A stretch of DNA of 64,000 bases from Bacteroidales bacterium (lineage in GTDB: Bacteria; Bacteroidota; Bacteroidia; Bacteroidales; UBA10428). The stretch spans positions 1-64,000 of the forward strand of contig JAFGSZ010000155.1 in assembly GCA_016934395.1 (NCBI GenBank), written 5' to 3'. Below are positions 26,261-38,431 of the stretch, one piece after another. Each line of letters begins with the position of its first letter. The first letter of the stretch is position 1. Under the pieces are notes generated by a model. The model did not search any database and was not told where the DNA came from. It worked only from the letters and a program-made list of their open reading frames with translations. Both the position numbers and the translations under genes were made by a program.

Positions 26261-26503
26261 TCAAACGATATCTGCAAGTACAATAATATGATTTCTTTTT
26301 ACTTCAATAACACCGCCTAAAATTTCAATAAATTCCGGTTTATCGAGATTATCAATAATTTTTATGGTTCCTTTATCAAGAGTTGATATTATCGGGGCAT
26401 GGTTATTTAATATTTCAAAAGAGCCTTTTGCTCCCGGAACCTGAATAAGTTTTATCTCACCCTTATAAAGTTCCTTGTCTGGTGTAATTACTTCAAGTTT
26501 CAC
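26261..26503 (-). CDS. atpC: F-type ATP synthase epsilon subunit
   Basis: The 80-aa protein matches the N-terminal beta-sandwich of the epsilon subunit: LEVITPDKELYKGEIKLIQVPG and GSFEILNNHAPIISTLDKGTI. The C-terminal helical hairpin found in longer relatives is missing, which is common in Bacteroidota and removes the classical epsilon inhibition. It lies 23 bp downstream of atpD and completes the atpDC pair. Confidence 0.95.
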   Translation of the reverse strand: MKLEVITPDKELYKGEIKLIQVPGAKGSFEILNNHAPIISTLDKGTIKIIDNLDKPEFIEILGGVIEVKRNHIIVLADIV

Positions 26504-26526
26504 AATAATTGTGTTTCAGAAATACA

Positions 26527-28041
<1,515 letters not shown>

Positions 28042-28064
28042 TTATCGTTTATCATTTAAGTTTA

Positions 28065-28072
28065 CAAAAATA
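28065..28072 (-). promoter_or_regulatory. Possible -7 promoter element of atpDC
   Basis: On the minus strand TATTTTTG matches TAnnTTTG about 27 bp before the atpD ATG. No clear -33 TTTG is seen. Confidence 0.4.
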
Positions 28073-28244
28073 CGATTTCTGAATAGAAATGGTTTCTATA
28101 TTTTAATTTTAACAAATTTCATTTTTTGAACTAAATAGATAAATCAATGTTATGAATAAAATTTGATAATTTTATTAATTTTAAACCCTTATTCACAACT
28201 TAATCTTTTTAAACAATATTTTTAATCCATTTAAATTTAACCCT

Positions 28245-28814
28245 ATGAAAAAAAATTCATTATTACTCGCTCTTGTTTTTGCTTTAGGAACTTTTATCCT
28301 GCCCATGACTACTAATGCTCAAATGTTTAATCAGGGAGATAAAGACTTAAATCTGGGTATTGGTTTGGGAAATGCATTGTATACCGGTAGCTATTATAAA
28401 ACTACCCTTCCACCCATTTCTGTTTCTCTTGATTATGGATTCAGGGATGATATCGGTCCGGGTGTTCTTGGATTAGGTGGATATGCCGGATTTTCAAGTT
28501 ACAAATATGATTATAGCGCTTTTTTGAACTACAGTTGGAAAATAACAACCATTATTATTGGTGCCAGGGGAACATACCATATGGAATTTATGGATAATCT
28601 TGATACATATGTAGGTTTGTTACTGGGAGCTAAAATTGTCAGCTTTAAATACGATGATCCTGCCTGGGAAGATTATAATACTGCTGCAGGTTCCGGACTT
28701 GCCTATTCATTTTTTGTAGGAGGAAAATATTATTTTAGTGATAATATTGCTTTAATGGGAGAACTTGGTTATGGTATTGCCTGGTTGACTCTAGGTGTAA
28801 CTTTTAAATTATAA
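28245..28814 (+). CDS. Small outer-membrane beta-barrel protein
   Basis: The 189-aa protein has a signal peptide (1-26, ending TTNAQ) and a barrel of alternating strands rich in Gly and Tyr (GIGLGNALYTGSYYK, YAGFSSYKYDYSAFLNYSWK, MGELGYGIAWLTLGVTFKL). The end in Phe/Leu fits an outer-membrane barrel of 8 strands. It has no recognised function. A strong terminator follows 8 bp after its stop. Confidence 0.78.
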   Translation: MKKNSLLLALVFALGTFILPMTTNAQMFNQGDKDLNLGIGLGNALYTGSYYKTTLPPISVSLDYGFRDDIGPGVLGLGGYAGFSSYKYDYSAFLNYSWKITTIIIGARGTYHMEFMDNLDTYVGLLLGAKIVSFKYDDPAWEDYNTAAGSGLAYSFFVGGKYYFSDNIALMGELGYGIAWLTLGVTFKL

Positions 28815-28821
28815 AATAATT

Positions 28822-28860
28822 AACAGGAAAGCCTTTTTTTTGCAGGCTTTCCTGTTTTTT
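28822..28860 (+). terminator. Rho-independent terminator of the small barrel gene
   Basis: AACAGGAAAGCCT pairs with AGGCTTTCCTGTT over 13 bp around a 9-base loop and ends in a run of seven T. Confidence 0.9.
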
Positions 28861-28983
28861 TATCTAACAACAGGGGCATTTTATCAAAAAAAACAGCGCT
28901 CAAGACAAAGTGTAACATTACTTTTTTTGATTTTACGTATATACTGATAAACTTTAACCTGTTAAACTATTAAATTCTATTGA

Positions 28984-29367
28984 ATGAAAAATAAGATGAT
29001 ATTTTTTGTTGATGATGACAAAATGATGTTAAATCTTATGGAATATACCTTTAAATGCAGGGACGGATTTAACGTGGAATCTTATTTTTCCGGTGAAGAT
29101 TGTGTTAAAAACCTGAACCAAAATCCTGATTTGATAGTATTGGATTATATTTTAGGAGAGGATGATTCTAAATTTATGTCTGGTTTGGAGACCTTGAAAA
29201 AAATTAAAAAATTTGACCGCCATATACCGGTTATTATATTAAGCAGGGAAAAGGATGAAGGTTTAATCGATGAATTTATAAAGCTGGGCGCTAAGAAATA
29301 TGTTGTAAAAGATAACTTTTTTATCGATACCCTTATTGAAACTATTGAAAACCATTTCACTGCCTGA
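28984..29367 (+). CDS. Single-domain CheY-like response regulator
   Basis: The 127-aa protein is a receiver domain only. The acidic pocket is V-D10-D11-D12, the phosphoacceptor is D54 (LIVLDYILGED), Ser87 lies in VIILS and Lys109 in YVVKDN. No output domain is present. It probably relays phosphate between a kinase and an unknown partner, or regulates by binding. No kinase gene is adjacent; the nearest, at 50033 and 56150, are over 20 kb away. Confidence 0.93.
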   Translation: MKNKMIFFVDDDKMMLNLMEYTFKCRDGFNVESYFSGEDCVKNLNQNPDLIVLDYILGEDDSKFMSGLETLKKIKKFDRHIPVIILSREKDEGLIDEFIKLGAKKYVVKDNFFIDTLIETIENHFTA

Positions 29368-29485
29368 TGTTGAATATTTTTTACTATTTATAATTAATCC
29401 TGCTGAATTAAATCACCCTGTTTTTAAAACCTTCAATTATTCTTCAAAAATTAATTTTTCTTTTTTTATTCTAAGAATTTTATAA

Positions 29486-29493
29486 TACTTTTG
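29486..29493 (+). promoter_or_regulatory. Possible -7 promoter element of the DUF177-rpmF-plsX-fabH operon
   Basis: TACTTTTG matches TAnnTTTG and lies 23 bp before the TTG start at 29516. The -33 region contains only TTTTT-rich sequence, so this is a partial match. Confidence 0.45.
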
Positions 29494-29515
29494 CACGACC
29501 AAAATTTAGGCATAC

Positions 29516-30046
29516 TTGAAATTTGGTAATCAATATATTATCCCTTTTAAAGGGCTGAATGAAGGAAAACATGAATTTGTTTTTGAAGCAAATCATAAGT
29601 TCTTTGAAGAATATAATGCGCTTGAAGTAACCAATGGGAATGTAAAAATTCAAGTATCCTTGACAAAAAAAACACAATTACTGGAGCTTGATTTTTTTTT
29701 GGAAGGCACAATAGAAGTGCAATGTGACAGATGCCTGGATTACTTTTCGCTTCCAATATCCTATAAGAGTAATTTGTTTGTAAAATTTGGAGAAGAAGAT
29801 TTCAGTAATGATATTGATATTTTAATTCTGCCTCCAAATGAACACGAGTTAAATATTGCGCAATATATTTATGAATGCATTGGATTAAGTATCCCGTATA
29901 AAAAAATTCATCCCCCGGATTCATCAGGTAGATCGGGATGTAATCCCGAAATGATAAAAAAACTGGAACAGTTTGAAATAAAAAATACAGATATTATTGA
30001 CCCGCGTTGGGAAAAACTTAAAAATATATTCGATAACAAAAATTAA
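29516..30046 (+). CDS. DUF177 / YceD family protein
   Basis: The 176-aa protein begins at TTG (29516); the sequence from there, KFGNQYIIPFKGLNEGKHEF, fits the family N-terminus and no ATG lies nearby. A CxxC pair occurs (VQCDRCLDYF) and the C-terminus has GRSGCNPEMIKKLEQF. DUF177 (YceD) proteins are linked to 23S rRNA accumulation and sit upstream of rpmF in many genomes, as here (11 bp). It is likely cytoplasmic. Confidence 0.85.
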   Translation: MKFGNQYIIPFKGLNEGKHEFVFEANHKFFEEYNALEVTNGNVKIQVSLTKKTQLLELDFFLEGTIEVQCDRCLDYFSLPISYKSNLFVKFGEEDFSNDIDILILPPNEHELNIAQYIYECIGLSIPYKKIHPPDSSGRSGCNPEMIKKLEQFEIKNTDIIDPRWEKLKNIFDNKN

Positions 30047-30057
30047 AATTTATTCAT

Positions 30058-30243
30058 ATGGCTCATCCGAAGAGAAAAACTTCAAAACAAAGAAGAAATA
30101 AGAGGAGAACGCATTATAAGGCAACTGCACCGACTGTAATGAATTGCCAGAATTGCGGAGCAACCGTGCAATACCACAGGGTTTGCCCGGAATGCGGACA
30201 TTATAAAGGAAAATTAGCTTTAGAAAAAGAAGTATCAGCATAG
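30058..30243 (+). CDS. rpmF: 50S ribosomal protein L32
   Basis: The 61-aa protein begins with the typical MAHPKRKTSKQRRNKRRTHYKA and keeps four zinc-type cysteines (NCQNCG and CPECG). It lies 11 bp after the DUF177 gene and 43 bp before plsX, the order seen in many bacteria. Confidence 0.97.
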   Translation: MAHPKRKTSKQRRNKRRTHYKATAPTVMNCQNCGATVQYHRVCPECGHYKGKLALEKEVSA

Positions 30244-30286
30244 GTAAGGTATTCTTTAATGATATTCCTGCTAATTTTTTTATAAA

Positions 30287-31237
30287 ATGAAAATCGGAAT
30301 AGACATCATGGGAGGAGATTTTGCTCCTAAAGCAACAGTTTTAGGATCAATTCTGGCCCATAATCAAATTGAAAGCGATACAACCCTTGTATTAATTGGC
30401 GATCAATCCAAAATTCATGAGATTTGTGAGGGTGAAGGATTTGATCATTCGCAATTCGAAATAGTACATACTGAGGAATTTATTGGTATGGGAGAACATC
30501 CTGCCAAAGCTTTCTCAAAAAAACCTGATGCCAGTATTGTTATTGGTTTTAAATTATTACGAACAGGTAAAATTGATGCATTGGCCAGCGCCGGAAATAC
30601 CGGGGCAATGCTCGTTGGAGGTATGCAAGTAGTAAAATCAATCCCCGGTGTAATCCGCCCTTGTATTACCGCTGCCATTCCCAGATATTCAGATACTCCT
30701 ACTTTATTACTTGATGTGGGAATCAATCCCGATTGTAAGCCCGATGTACTTTATCAGTATGCCATATTGGGTTCTCTCTATTCTAAATATGTGTTAAATA
30801 TTGAATCTCCCCGGGTGGGACTTTTAAATATCGGAGCTGAAGAAGAAAAGGGAAATCTGCTTACCAAGACTACTTTCCAGGCAATGAAAGACTCCAAAGA
30901 TTTCAATTTTACAGGAAATGTTGAGGGTAATCAATTATTTGACGATACAGTAGATGTTATTATTTGCGACGGATTTGTTGGGAATGTAATGTTGAAAGAA
31001 GCTGAAGCCTTTTACACATTAATAAAAAAACGAAAGATAAAAGACACCTTTTTCGAAAAATTCAATTTTGAAAATTATGGTGGTACACCTATTCTGGGTA
31101 TAAATGCTCCCGCAATTATCGGTCATGGAATTTCAAATGACATTGCCATTAAAAATATGTTATTACACACTGTGGATGTTGTTAAGGCAGAATTAACCCA
31201 AAAAATAAAAGAAGCTTTCAATAATGACAATGATTAG
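30287..31237 (+). CDS. plsX: Phosphate acyltransferase PlsX
   Basis: PlsX converts acyl-ACP to acyl-phosphate for the PlsY/PlsC route of phospholipid synthesis. The 316-aa protein begins [19 protein letters not shown] and has the conserved [12 protein letters not shown] and [11 protein letters not shown] segments. It is full length. The last 14 bp overlap the fabH start, so the pair is translationally coupled. Confidence 0.97.
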   Translation: MKIGIDIMGGDFAPKATVLGSILAHNQIESDTTLVLIGDQSKIHEICEGEGFDHSQFEIVHTEEFIGMGEHPAKAFSKKPDASIVIGFKLLRTGKIDALASAGNTGAMLVGGMQVVKSIPGVIRPCITAAIPRYSDTPTLLLDVGINPDCKPDVLYQYAILGSLYSKYVLNIESPRVGLLNIGAEEEKGNLLTKTTFQAMKDSKDFNFTGNVEGNQLFDDTVDVIICDGFVGNVMLKEAEAFYTLIKKRKIKDTFFEKFNFENYGGTPILGINAPAIIGHGISNDIAIKNMLLHTVDVVKAELTQKIKEAFNNDND

Positions 31238-32231
31238 AGCTGCCATTACCGGAGTTGGAGGATATGTTCCTGAAGATGTTCTCGATAATTTTGAATTAAG
31301 TAAAATGGTAGATACCTCCGATGATTGGATTATGCAACGTATTGGCATAAAAGAGCGGAGAATACTAAAAGAAAAAGGAAAAGCTACTTCCGATCTGGGC
31401 GCAAAAGCCGTTGAACAACTATTTGAAAAAACAGGAACTACACCAGATGAGATCGATTTTTTAATTTGTCCTACCATTACATCTGATATGGCCTTTCCGG
31501 CAACTGCCAATCTTATTGCTCATAAAGTTGGTATAAAAAATGTATTTAATTTTGATATAAGCGCCGCATGTTCCGGATTTTTATTTGCTCTTGAAACAGC
31601 ATGCCGGTTTATTGAGAGTGGGGGTTATAAAAAAATTGTGGTTGTTGGTGCTGATATGATGTCATCAATTACCGATTATACCGACCGAACAACCTGCCCT
31701 TTATTTGGCGACGGAGCCGGAGCCGTATTACTTGAAGCTACAAATGAAGATTTTGGTATTATTGACCGTATTCTTAGTGTAGACGGTTCAGGAGAAAAGT
31801 ATCTTCATATGAAAGCCGGTGGATCTTTGAAACCACCTTCTCATGAAACAATTGATTCCAGGGAACATTTTGTTTATCAGGAAGGACAAGCGGTTTTTAA
31901 AGTTGCTGTTTCTAATATGGCAGATGTATCCGTTGAAATAATGAAAAGAAATAATTTAAGTCCCGATGAATTAACCTGGCTTGTTCCACACCAGGCGAAT
32001 ATGAGAATTATTGAAGCCGTTGCCCGTCGCATGAATATTTCCAAAGAACAAGTAATGATCAATATTCACAAATTCGGAAACACCACAGCTGCAACCATCC
32101 CACTGTGTTTATGGGATTATGAACATATGCTGAAAAAGGGAGATAATCTTATTCTTACTGCATTTGGCGGTGGATTTACCTGGGGAAGCATTTATCTTAA
32201 ATGGGCCTACGACGGTTCAAAAATATATTAA
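31224..32231 (+). CDS. fabH: 3-oxoacyl-ACP synthase III (KAS III)
   Basis: FabH condenses acetyl-CoA with malonyl-ACP to start fatty-acid synthesis. The 335-aa protein has the catalytic triad Cys116 (DISAACSGF), His256 (VPHQANMR) and Asn286 (KFGNTTAAT). The start at 31224 overlaps plsX by 14 bp; Met3 at 31230 is an alternative. A terminator lies directly after the stop. Confidence 0.97.
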   Translation: MTMIRAAITGVGGYVPEDVLDNFELSKMVDTSDDWIMQRIGIKERRILKEKGKATSDLGAKAVEQLFEKTGTTPDEIDFLICPTITSDMAFPATANLIAHKVGIKNVFNFDISAACSGFLFALETACRFIESGGYKKIVVVGADMMSSITDYTDRTTCPLFGDGAGAVLLEATNEDFGIIDRILSVDGSGEKYLHMKAGGSLKPPSHETIDSREHFVYQEGQAVFKVAVSNMADVSVEIMKRNNLSPDELTWLVPHQANMRIIEAVARRMNISKEQVMINIHKFGNTTAATIPLCLWDYEHMLKKGDNLILTAFGGGFTWGSIYLKWAYDGSKIY

Positions 32232-32260
32232 AAAAAGCCTGGGAAATCTCAGGCTTTTTA
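32231..32260 (+). terminator. Rho-independent terminator of the rpmF-plsX-fabH operon
   Basis: AAAAAGCCTG pairs with CAGGCTTTTT over 10 bp around an 8-base loop, 1 base after the fabH stop codon. Confidence 0.85.
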
Positions 32261-32305
32261 AGTAACAATTCTCCGATTATTCCGTTAAAGTTTTACAAAG
32301 TATTT

Positions 32306-32313
32306 TATCTTTG
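32306..32313 (+). promoter_or_regulatory. Possible -7 promoter element of bactofilin / atpZ
   Basis: TATCTTTG is a full match to TAnnTTTG, 67 bp before the bactofilin ATG. No clear -33 TTTG is present. Confidence 0.4.
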
Positions 32314-32380
32314 TTTATAAGGTAATACTTTAGCATCTTATAATTATTACAATTACTAATTTATTGAAACTTATAAATAA

Positions 32381-32779
32381 ATGAAGGGTACAGAACTAGA
32401 AAGTAATACGATCAACCTTATTGGTTTGGGAACAGACATCACGGGTGATATCAACTCAAATGGAGATCTGAGAATTGATGGAAGTTTAGCTGGAAATATT
32501 AAAACCAAAGGTAAAGTTATCATTGGAACTACCGGATCTGTAAAGGGGGAAATTTTTTGTAAAAACTCAGACATCGAAGGTAAAATTACAGGTAAAATTA
32601 ATGTGCAGGAATTATTATCACTCAAAGCTACCTCTGTAATAAATGGTGATATTATTGCAAAACGACTTGCTATTGAGCCTGGAGCCAGCTTTTCAGGAAA
32701 TTGTAAAATGAGTAATGAATCTACTCTTGAAAACTTTAAACAACCCGGATCAGAAAAAATTCAGGAAAAACCTAAATAG
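32381..32779 (+). CDS. Bactofilin (polymer-forming cytoskeletal protein)
   Basis: The 132-aa protein has the bactofilin core (about 12-110) made of repeating short strands: GTDITGDINSNGDLRIDGSLAGNI, GKVIIGTTGSVKGEIF and SVINGDIIAKRL. Bactofilins polymerise without nucleotides into a beta-helical filament that places cell-wall and envelope machinery. The last 65 bp overlap the next gene. The linkage with an ATP synthase operon may be only genomic, but the overlap implies translational coupling. Confidence 0.92.
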   Translation: MKGTELESNTINLIGLGTDITGDINSNGDLRIDGSLAGNIKTKGKVIIGTTGSVKGEIFCKNSDIEGKITGKINVQELLSLKATSVINGDIIAKRLAIEPGASFSGNCKMSNESTLENFKQPGSEKIQEKPK

Positions 32780-32963
32780 TTATGCCAAATATTCTTCCCT
32801 GGCTTTCCAGATGATTTTTATTATTCTGGCAGGAACATTTGGGGGAATAAAAATAGATCATTGGTTAAAACTGGAATTCCCGATATTTACAATATTACTT
32901 TCATTTTTATCCGTAATTCTTGCCATGTATTATGCTATAAAAGATATTATCAAATTTAAATAA
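32715..32963 (+). CDS. AtpZ/AtpI-like small membrane protein
   Basis: The 82-aa protein has two membrane helices (about 26-46 and 55-74) and the segment YAKYSSLAFQMIFIILAGTFGGIKIDHWL, typical of AtpZ/AtpI proteins that precede F-ATPase operons in Bacteroidota and assist assembly of the c-ring or ion supply. The ATG lies inside the bactofilin frame. It abuts the next gene with a 1-base overlap. Confidence 0.85.
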   Translation: MNLLLKTLNNPDQKKFRKNLNSYAKYSSLAFQMIFIILAGTFGGIKIDHWLKLEFPIFTILLSFLSVILAMYYAIKDIIKFK

Positions 32964-33349
32964 TGTTTAAAGAAATAAAATCTTACGGAATTAAAAGCCT
33001 GGTAGTAGCTGTTTTGACAGCTATTTTTTCTTTTCTCCTTTTTAAGACTAAGCTTTCAAGTTTTTATTTGCCGATCTTCCCCTATTTGCTCCTGATTTTT
33101 TTTATTGTATACCTGTTTACCCATATCGTTCTGGTCAAAACCCATGAAAAGAATAAGAAAAAATTTATTCCAGCCTTTATGTTAACCTTTGCTTTAAAAT
33201 TTTTTTTGATTTTAAGTATTATTCTTATTTATTTTTTCCTTGACAAGGAAAATATTATCAACTTTGTTTTGGGTCTTTTTATCTTATATATAATTTTCAC
33301 CATCTTAGAAGTAACTTCTTATATCCGATATGTAAAAAGAAATCCATAG
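32963..33349 (+). CDS. Small membrane protein in the ATP synthase operon
   Basis: This 128-aa protein has four hydrophobic helices (roughly 12-28, 35-53, 70-95 and 96-115) and a short Lys-rich loop. It has the length and position of an AtpI-type assembly protein, but I see no diagnostic motif. The start overlaps the stop of the atpZ-like gene by 1 base. Confidence 0.7.
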   Translation: MFKEIKSYGIKSLVVAVLTAIFSFLLFKTKLSSFYLPIFPYLLLIFFIVYLFTHIVLVKTHEKNKKKFIPAFMLTFALKFFLILSIILIYFFLDKENIINFVLGLFILYIIFTILEVTSYIRYVKRNP

Positions 33350-33376
33350 AAACAACCATGATATATAGTTTTAATA

Positions 33377-33384
33377 TACTTTTG
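33377..33384 (+). promoter_or_regulatory. Possible -7 promoter element before atpB
   Basis: TACTTTTG (TAnnTTTG) lies 29 bp before the atpB ATG at 33413. The -33 element is missing. Confidence 0.35.
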
Positions 33385-33412
33385 GTTTGTGGTTATTTTG
33401 AGCTGTACAATT

Positions 33413-34796
<1,384 letters not shown>

Positions 34797-34802
34797 AAAT
34801 TG

Positions 34803-34840
34803 AAAATCCGGGTTTAGCGGTTGGCTAAACTCCGGATTTT
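34803..34840 (+). terminator. Strong hairpin between atpE and atpF
   Basis: AAAATCCGG + GTTTAGC pairs with GCTAAAC + T + CCGGATTTT (16 bp with one bulged T) around a GGTTG loop. It starts 7 bases after the atpE stop and lies 22 bp before the atpF ATG. It could partially terminate or protect the upstream mRNA, raising c-subunit output relative to downstream subunits. Confidence 0.75.
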
Positions 34841-34861
34841 ATCTGATTTAAAATTAATATT

Positions 34862-35356
34862 ATGGATTTATTAGTACCGCATACCGGAACGATTATTTGG
34901 ATGACGATTGCATTTTCAATCTCATTCTTTATCCTTGCTAAATTCGCCTGGAAACCTATCCTGGGGTTTTTAAAATCGAGGGAAAATTCAATTAAAAATG
35001 CACTGCGCTCTGCTGAGGAAGCAAAAGAGGAAATGTCGAAATTAAAAGCTGATAATGAACAAATAATTGCCGAAGCTAAAAAAGAAAGAGATTTGATTAT
35101 TAAAGAAGCCCGCGACTTAAAAGACTCTATTATTAACGAAGCAAAAAATAAAGCTACTGAAGAAGCAACCCGAATATTAGAAGCAGCAAAAGAAAATATC
35201 AAGAGTGAAAAATTAATGGCTTTTAATGAAATTAAAACTCAGGTGGCCCTTGTTTCTGTTAAAATTGCTGAAAAACTTTTACAGGAAAAGCTTTCTGAAG
35301 GTTCTGAACAAAAAGAACTTATCGAAAAATTATTACGCCAGGTTAAATTAAATTAA
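34862..35356 (+). CDS. atpF: F-type ATP synthase b subunit
   Basis: The 164-aa peripheral-stalk protein has one N-terminal membrane helix (about 8-28, GTIIWMTIAFSISFFILAKFAW) and a long charged coiled coil (30-164). Length and layout are normal. It lies between atpE and atpH in the usual order. Confidence 0.96.
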   Translation: MDLLVPHTGTIIWMTIAFSISFFILAKFAWKPILGFLKSRENSIKNALRSAEEAKEEMSKLKADNEQIIAEAKKERDLIIKEARDLKDSIINEAKNKATEEATRILEAAKENIKSEKLMAFNEIKTQVALVSVKIAEKLLQEKLSEGSEQKELIEKLLRQVKLN

Positions 35357-35383
35357 AGCTTAAAAAGAAATTCTGCCAGGATA

Positions 35384-35923
35384 ATGAACGAAAGTAAAAT
35401 ATCGGTTCGATATGCCAAAGCCTTGTATGCTTTGGGAAAAGAAGAAAAAATTACCGAATTTTTAAGACTGGATATGGAATTGTTTCTTGAGTGTGAAAAC
35501 TCGATGGAAGATTTTCGTAATTTTTTAAATAATCCCGTGGTCAGACCCTCAAAAAAACAAAAGATATTACGTGAAATTTTCGAGGGGAAAGTTAATCCGA
35601 CTACAATTTCATTTTTTAACCTCGTGTTGAAAAATAACCGCGAACAATATCTTCCTTCCATAGCAAGATATTTTATTGAGTTATTTAAGCTGGACCAGGG
35701 AATAAAAATGGCTACTATAACCACATCTAAACCGCTGGATGATGAAGTTAAAGATATGGTTGCTAAAATTATTGCGAAGAGATTTAAAACAAAACTGGAG
35801 TTGAAAGATTTCACGGATGAATCCCTTATTGGTGGCTTTGTGCTGCGTATAGAAGATCTTCAGATTGACGCCAGCATTTCATCATCATTAAATAAAATAA
35901 AAAGAGAATTACTGAGTGCATAA
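35384..35923 (+). CDS. atpH: F-type ATP synthase delta subunit
   Basis: The 179-aa protein links the b dimer to the alpha subunits. It starts ISVRYAKALYALGKEE, the OSCP-type N-terminus, and ends with the conserved GGFVLRIEDLQIDASI region. It lies 27 bp after atpF and 21 bp before atpA. Confidence 0.95.
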   Translation: MNESKISVRYAKALYALGKEEKITEFLRLDMELFLECENSMEDFRNFLNNPVVRPSKKQKILREIFEGKVNPTTISFFNLVLKNNREQYLPSIARYFIELFKLDQGIKMATITTSKPLDDEVKDMVAKIIAKRFKTKLELKDFTDESLIGGFVLRIEDLQIDASISSSLNKIKRELLSA

Positions 35924-35944
35924 TCGTGTTAAAATTCTATAAAA

Positions 35945-37522
35945 ATGGCAGTTATTAAACCATCGGAAGTTTCTAAAATATTAAAAGAACAGCTTAAAGG
36001 AATCAGTACAGAAATAGAATTGGAAGAAGTTGGTACTGTGCTGCAAATTGGAGACGGAATTGCAAGAATCCACGGATTATCAAAAGTGCAGTCTAACGAG
36101 CTGATTGAATTTGAAAGCGGGGAAACCGGATTAGTATTGAATCTGGAAGAAGACAATGTAGGTGCGGTTCTTTTTGGTCCGTCAGAAAAAATAAAAGAAG
36201 GTGATTCCGTAAAACGACTTAAAAGGATCGCTTCACTTAAAGTTGGTGAAGGTATGCTAGGACGTATTATTACCACGCTGGGTGAACCTCTTGATGGAAA
36301 AGGCCCAATCCCGGGTAAAACCTATGTAATGCCATTTGAGCGAAAAGCTCCCGGAGTAATTTTCAGACAACCTGTAAGTGAACCCTTGCAAACCGGAATA
36401 AAAGCAATTGATGCAATGATCCCTATTGGAAGAGGGCAACGTGAATTAATCATCGGAGACCGTCAGACGGGGAAAACTGCCATTGCTATTGATACTATTA
36501 TTAACCAAAAAGAATTTTACGATCAGGGTGAGCCTGTATATTGTATTTATGTAGCTATAGGACAAAAAGGATCTACAATTGCCAACGTAGCAAAAACACT
36601 AGAAAAATACGGTGCAATGAACTATACCGTAATAGTGGCTGCAAATGCATCAGATCCTGCCGCATTACAATTTTATGCGCCGTTTGCAGGTGCTGCAATT
36701 GGTGAATTTTTCAGAGATACCGGCCGTTCTGCATTAATAATATACGATGACCTCTCAAAACAGGCCGTTTCGTATCGTGAAGTTTCTTTACTATTACGCC
36801 GCCCGCCCGGACGTGAAGCCTATCCGGGTGATGTTTTTTATCTTCATTCAAGACTATTGGAACGAGCCGCTAAAATTATAAATAATGACGAAATAGCTGC
36901 CCAGATGAATGACCTTCCCGATTCTATCCGGCATAAAGTAAAAGGAGGGGGTTCACTTACTGCTTTACCGATTATTGAAACACAAGCCGGCGACGTATCA
37001 GCCTATATTCCCACTAATGTAATTTCAATTACCGACGGTCAGATTTTTTTGGAGTCTAACCTTTTTAATTCAGGTGTGCGTCCGGCTATTAATGTGGGTA
37101 TTTCCGTATCCCGCGTGGGAGGTAAGGCTCAGATCAAATCCATGAAAAAAATTGCAGGAACCTTAAAACTTGATCAGGCCCAGTACCGTGAGCTGGAGGC
37201 ATTTTCAAAATTTGGATCCGATTTGGATGCTGCCACACATGCCGTTTTAAACAAGGGAGCAAAAAACGTTGAAATTCTTAAACAGGGCCAATATTCTCCT
37301 GTACCTGTTGAAAAGCAAATTGCTATTATATATTGCGGGGTAAAAGGACTTCTTAGAGAAGTTGCCCTGGATAAGGTAAAACAGTTTGAAACTGAATTTT
37401 TGGAATTTCTGGAACTCAAACATAAAAAAGTACTGCAAACACTCAAAGAAGGCAACCTGAACGAATTGGTTGAAAAAACACTGGAAGCAGTTGCTGAAGA
37501 AATTGCAGAGAAATACAGATAA
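35945..37522 (+). CDS. atpA: F-type ATP synthase alpha subunit
   Basis: The regulatory nucleotide-binding subunit of F1. The 525-aa protein has the P-loop [12 protein letters not shown], the Arg finger region in [10 protein letters not shown] and the [22 protein letters not shown] region. It is complete. It lies 11 bp before atpG. Confidence 0.98.
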   Translation: MAVIKPSEVSKILKEQLKGISTEIELEEVGTVLQIGDGIARIHGLSKVQSNELIEFESGETGLVLNLEEDNVGAVLFGPSEKIKEGDSVKRLKRIASLKVGEGMLGRIITTLGEPLDGKGPIPGKTYVMPFERKAPGVIFRQPVSEPLQTGIKAIDAMIPIGRGQRELIIGDRQTGKTAIAIDTIINQKEFYDQGEPVYCIYVAIGQKGSTIANVAKTLEKYGAMNYTVIVAANASDPAALQFYAPFAGAAIGEFFRDTGRSALIIYDDLSKQAVSYREVSLLLRRPPGREAYPGDVFYLHSRLLERAAKIINNDEIAAQMNDLPDSIRHKVKGGGSLTALPIIETQAGDVSAYIPTNVISITDGQIFLESNLFNSGVRPAINVGISVSRVGGKAQIKSMKKIAGTLKLDQAQYRELEAFSKFGSDLDAATHAVLNKGAKNVEILKQGQYSPVPVEKQIAIIYCGVKGLLREVALDKVKQFETEFLEFLELKHKKVLQTLKEGNLNELVEKTLEAVAEEIAEKYR

Positions 37523-37533
37523 GGATAATATCG

Positions 37534-38418
37534 ATGTCGAATTTAAAAGAAATACGTACACGGCTTGCATCCATTAAATCTACCATGCAGATTACAAATG
37601 CCATGAAAATGGTGTCTGCTGCAAAATTGCGTAGAGCCCAGGATGCTATTATCCAAATGCGCCCCTATGCGGATAAGCTTCATGAAATTCTTGAAAACAT
37701 CAGTGCTATGATTGACACTGAACATGGAAATCCTTTTGGGGATGAACGTGAAATAAACAGGGTTTTGTTAGTGGTAATTACATCCAACAAAGGATTATGC
37801 GGAGCTTTTAATGCTAATGTGAACAAAAAAGTTACCGAACTTATAGAATCAAAATATCAGAAACAGTTTAAAAGTGATAACATTGATTTTATTTCTATCG
37901 GCAAAAAAGGAGCTGATTTTTTAAGATCAAAAAAACTAAAAATTAAAGCAACACACCAGGATCTTTTTGACCAGCTGACCTTTGATAATATATTACCCAT
38001 TGTAAATGAAATAATGAACGACTTTATACATGGTAAGTATGATGTTGTTGAACTGGTATATAACCAGTTTATGAATGCAGCAGTTCAGGTACTCATCAAT
38101 GAACAGTTTTTGCCAGTTGTACCAAAAGAAAAAGAAGAAGACCGATACGAAACAAAAGTTGATTTTATTCTGGAACCTTCAAAAGAACTTATTATTGACG
38201 AATTAATTCCTAAATCATTACGGATAGTGTTTTACAAATCATTGCTGGATTCTTTTGCTTCTGAACACGGGGCCCGTATGACAGCCATGCATAAAGCCAC
38301 GGATAATGCCAGCGATTTAATAAAAGAATTGCAGCTGCATTATAATAAAGCACGTCAGGCTTCAATTACCAACGAAATACTTGAAATTGTAAGTGGCGCC
38401 GAAGCATTAAAGGGCTAA
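37534..38418 (+). CDS. atpG: F-type ATP synthase gamma subunit
   Basis: The 294-aa rotary shaft protein starts with LKEIRTRLASIKSTMQITNAMKMVSAAKL and ends MHKATDNASDLIKELQLHYNKARQASITNEILEIVSGA, split here into its two long coiled helices. It is the last gene of the operon. The next gene starts 13 bp after its stop. Confidence 0.97.
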   Translation: MSNLKEIRTRLASIKSTMQITNAMKMVSAAKLRRAQDAIIQMRPYADKLHEILENISAMIDTEHGNPFGDEREINRVLLVVITSNKGLCGAFNANVNKKVTELIESKYQKQFKSDNIDFISIGKKGADFLRSKKLKIKATHQDLFDQLTFDNILPIVNEIMNDFIHGKYDVVELVYNQFMNAAVQVLINEQFLPVVPKEKEEDRYETKVDFILEPSKELIIDELIPKSLRIVFYKSLLDSFASEHGARMTAMHKATDNASDLIKELQLHYNKARQASITNEILEIVSGAEALKG

Positions 38419-38431
38419 TATTTACTACAAT

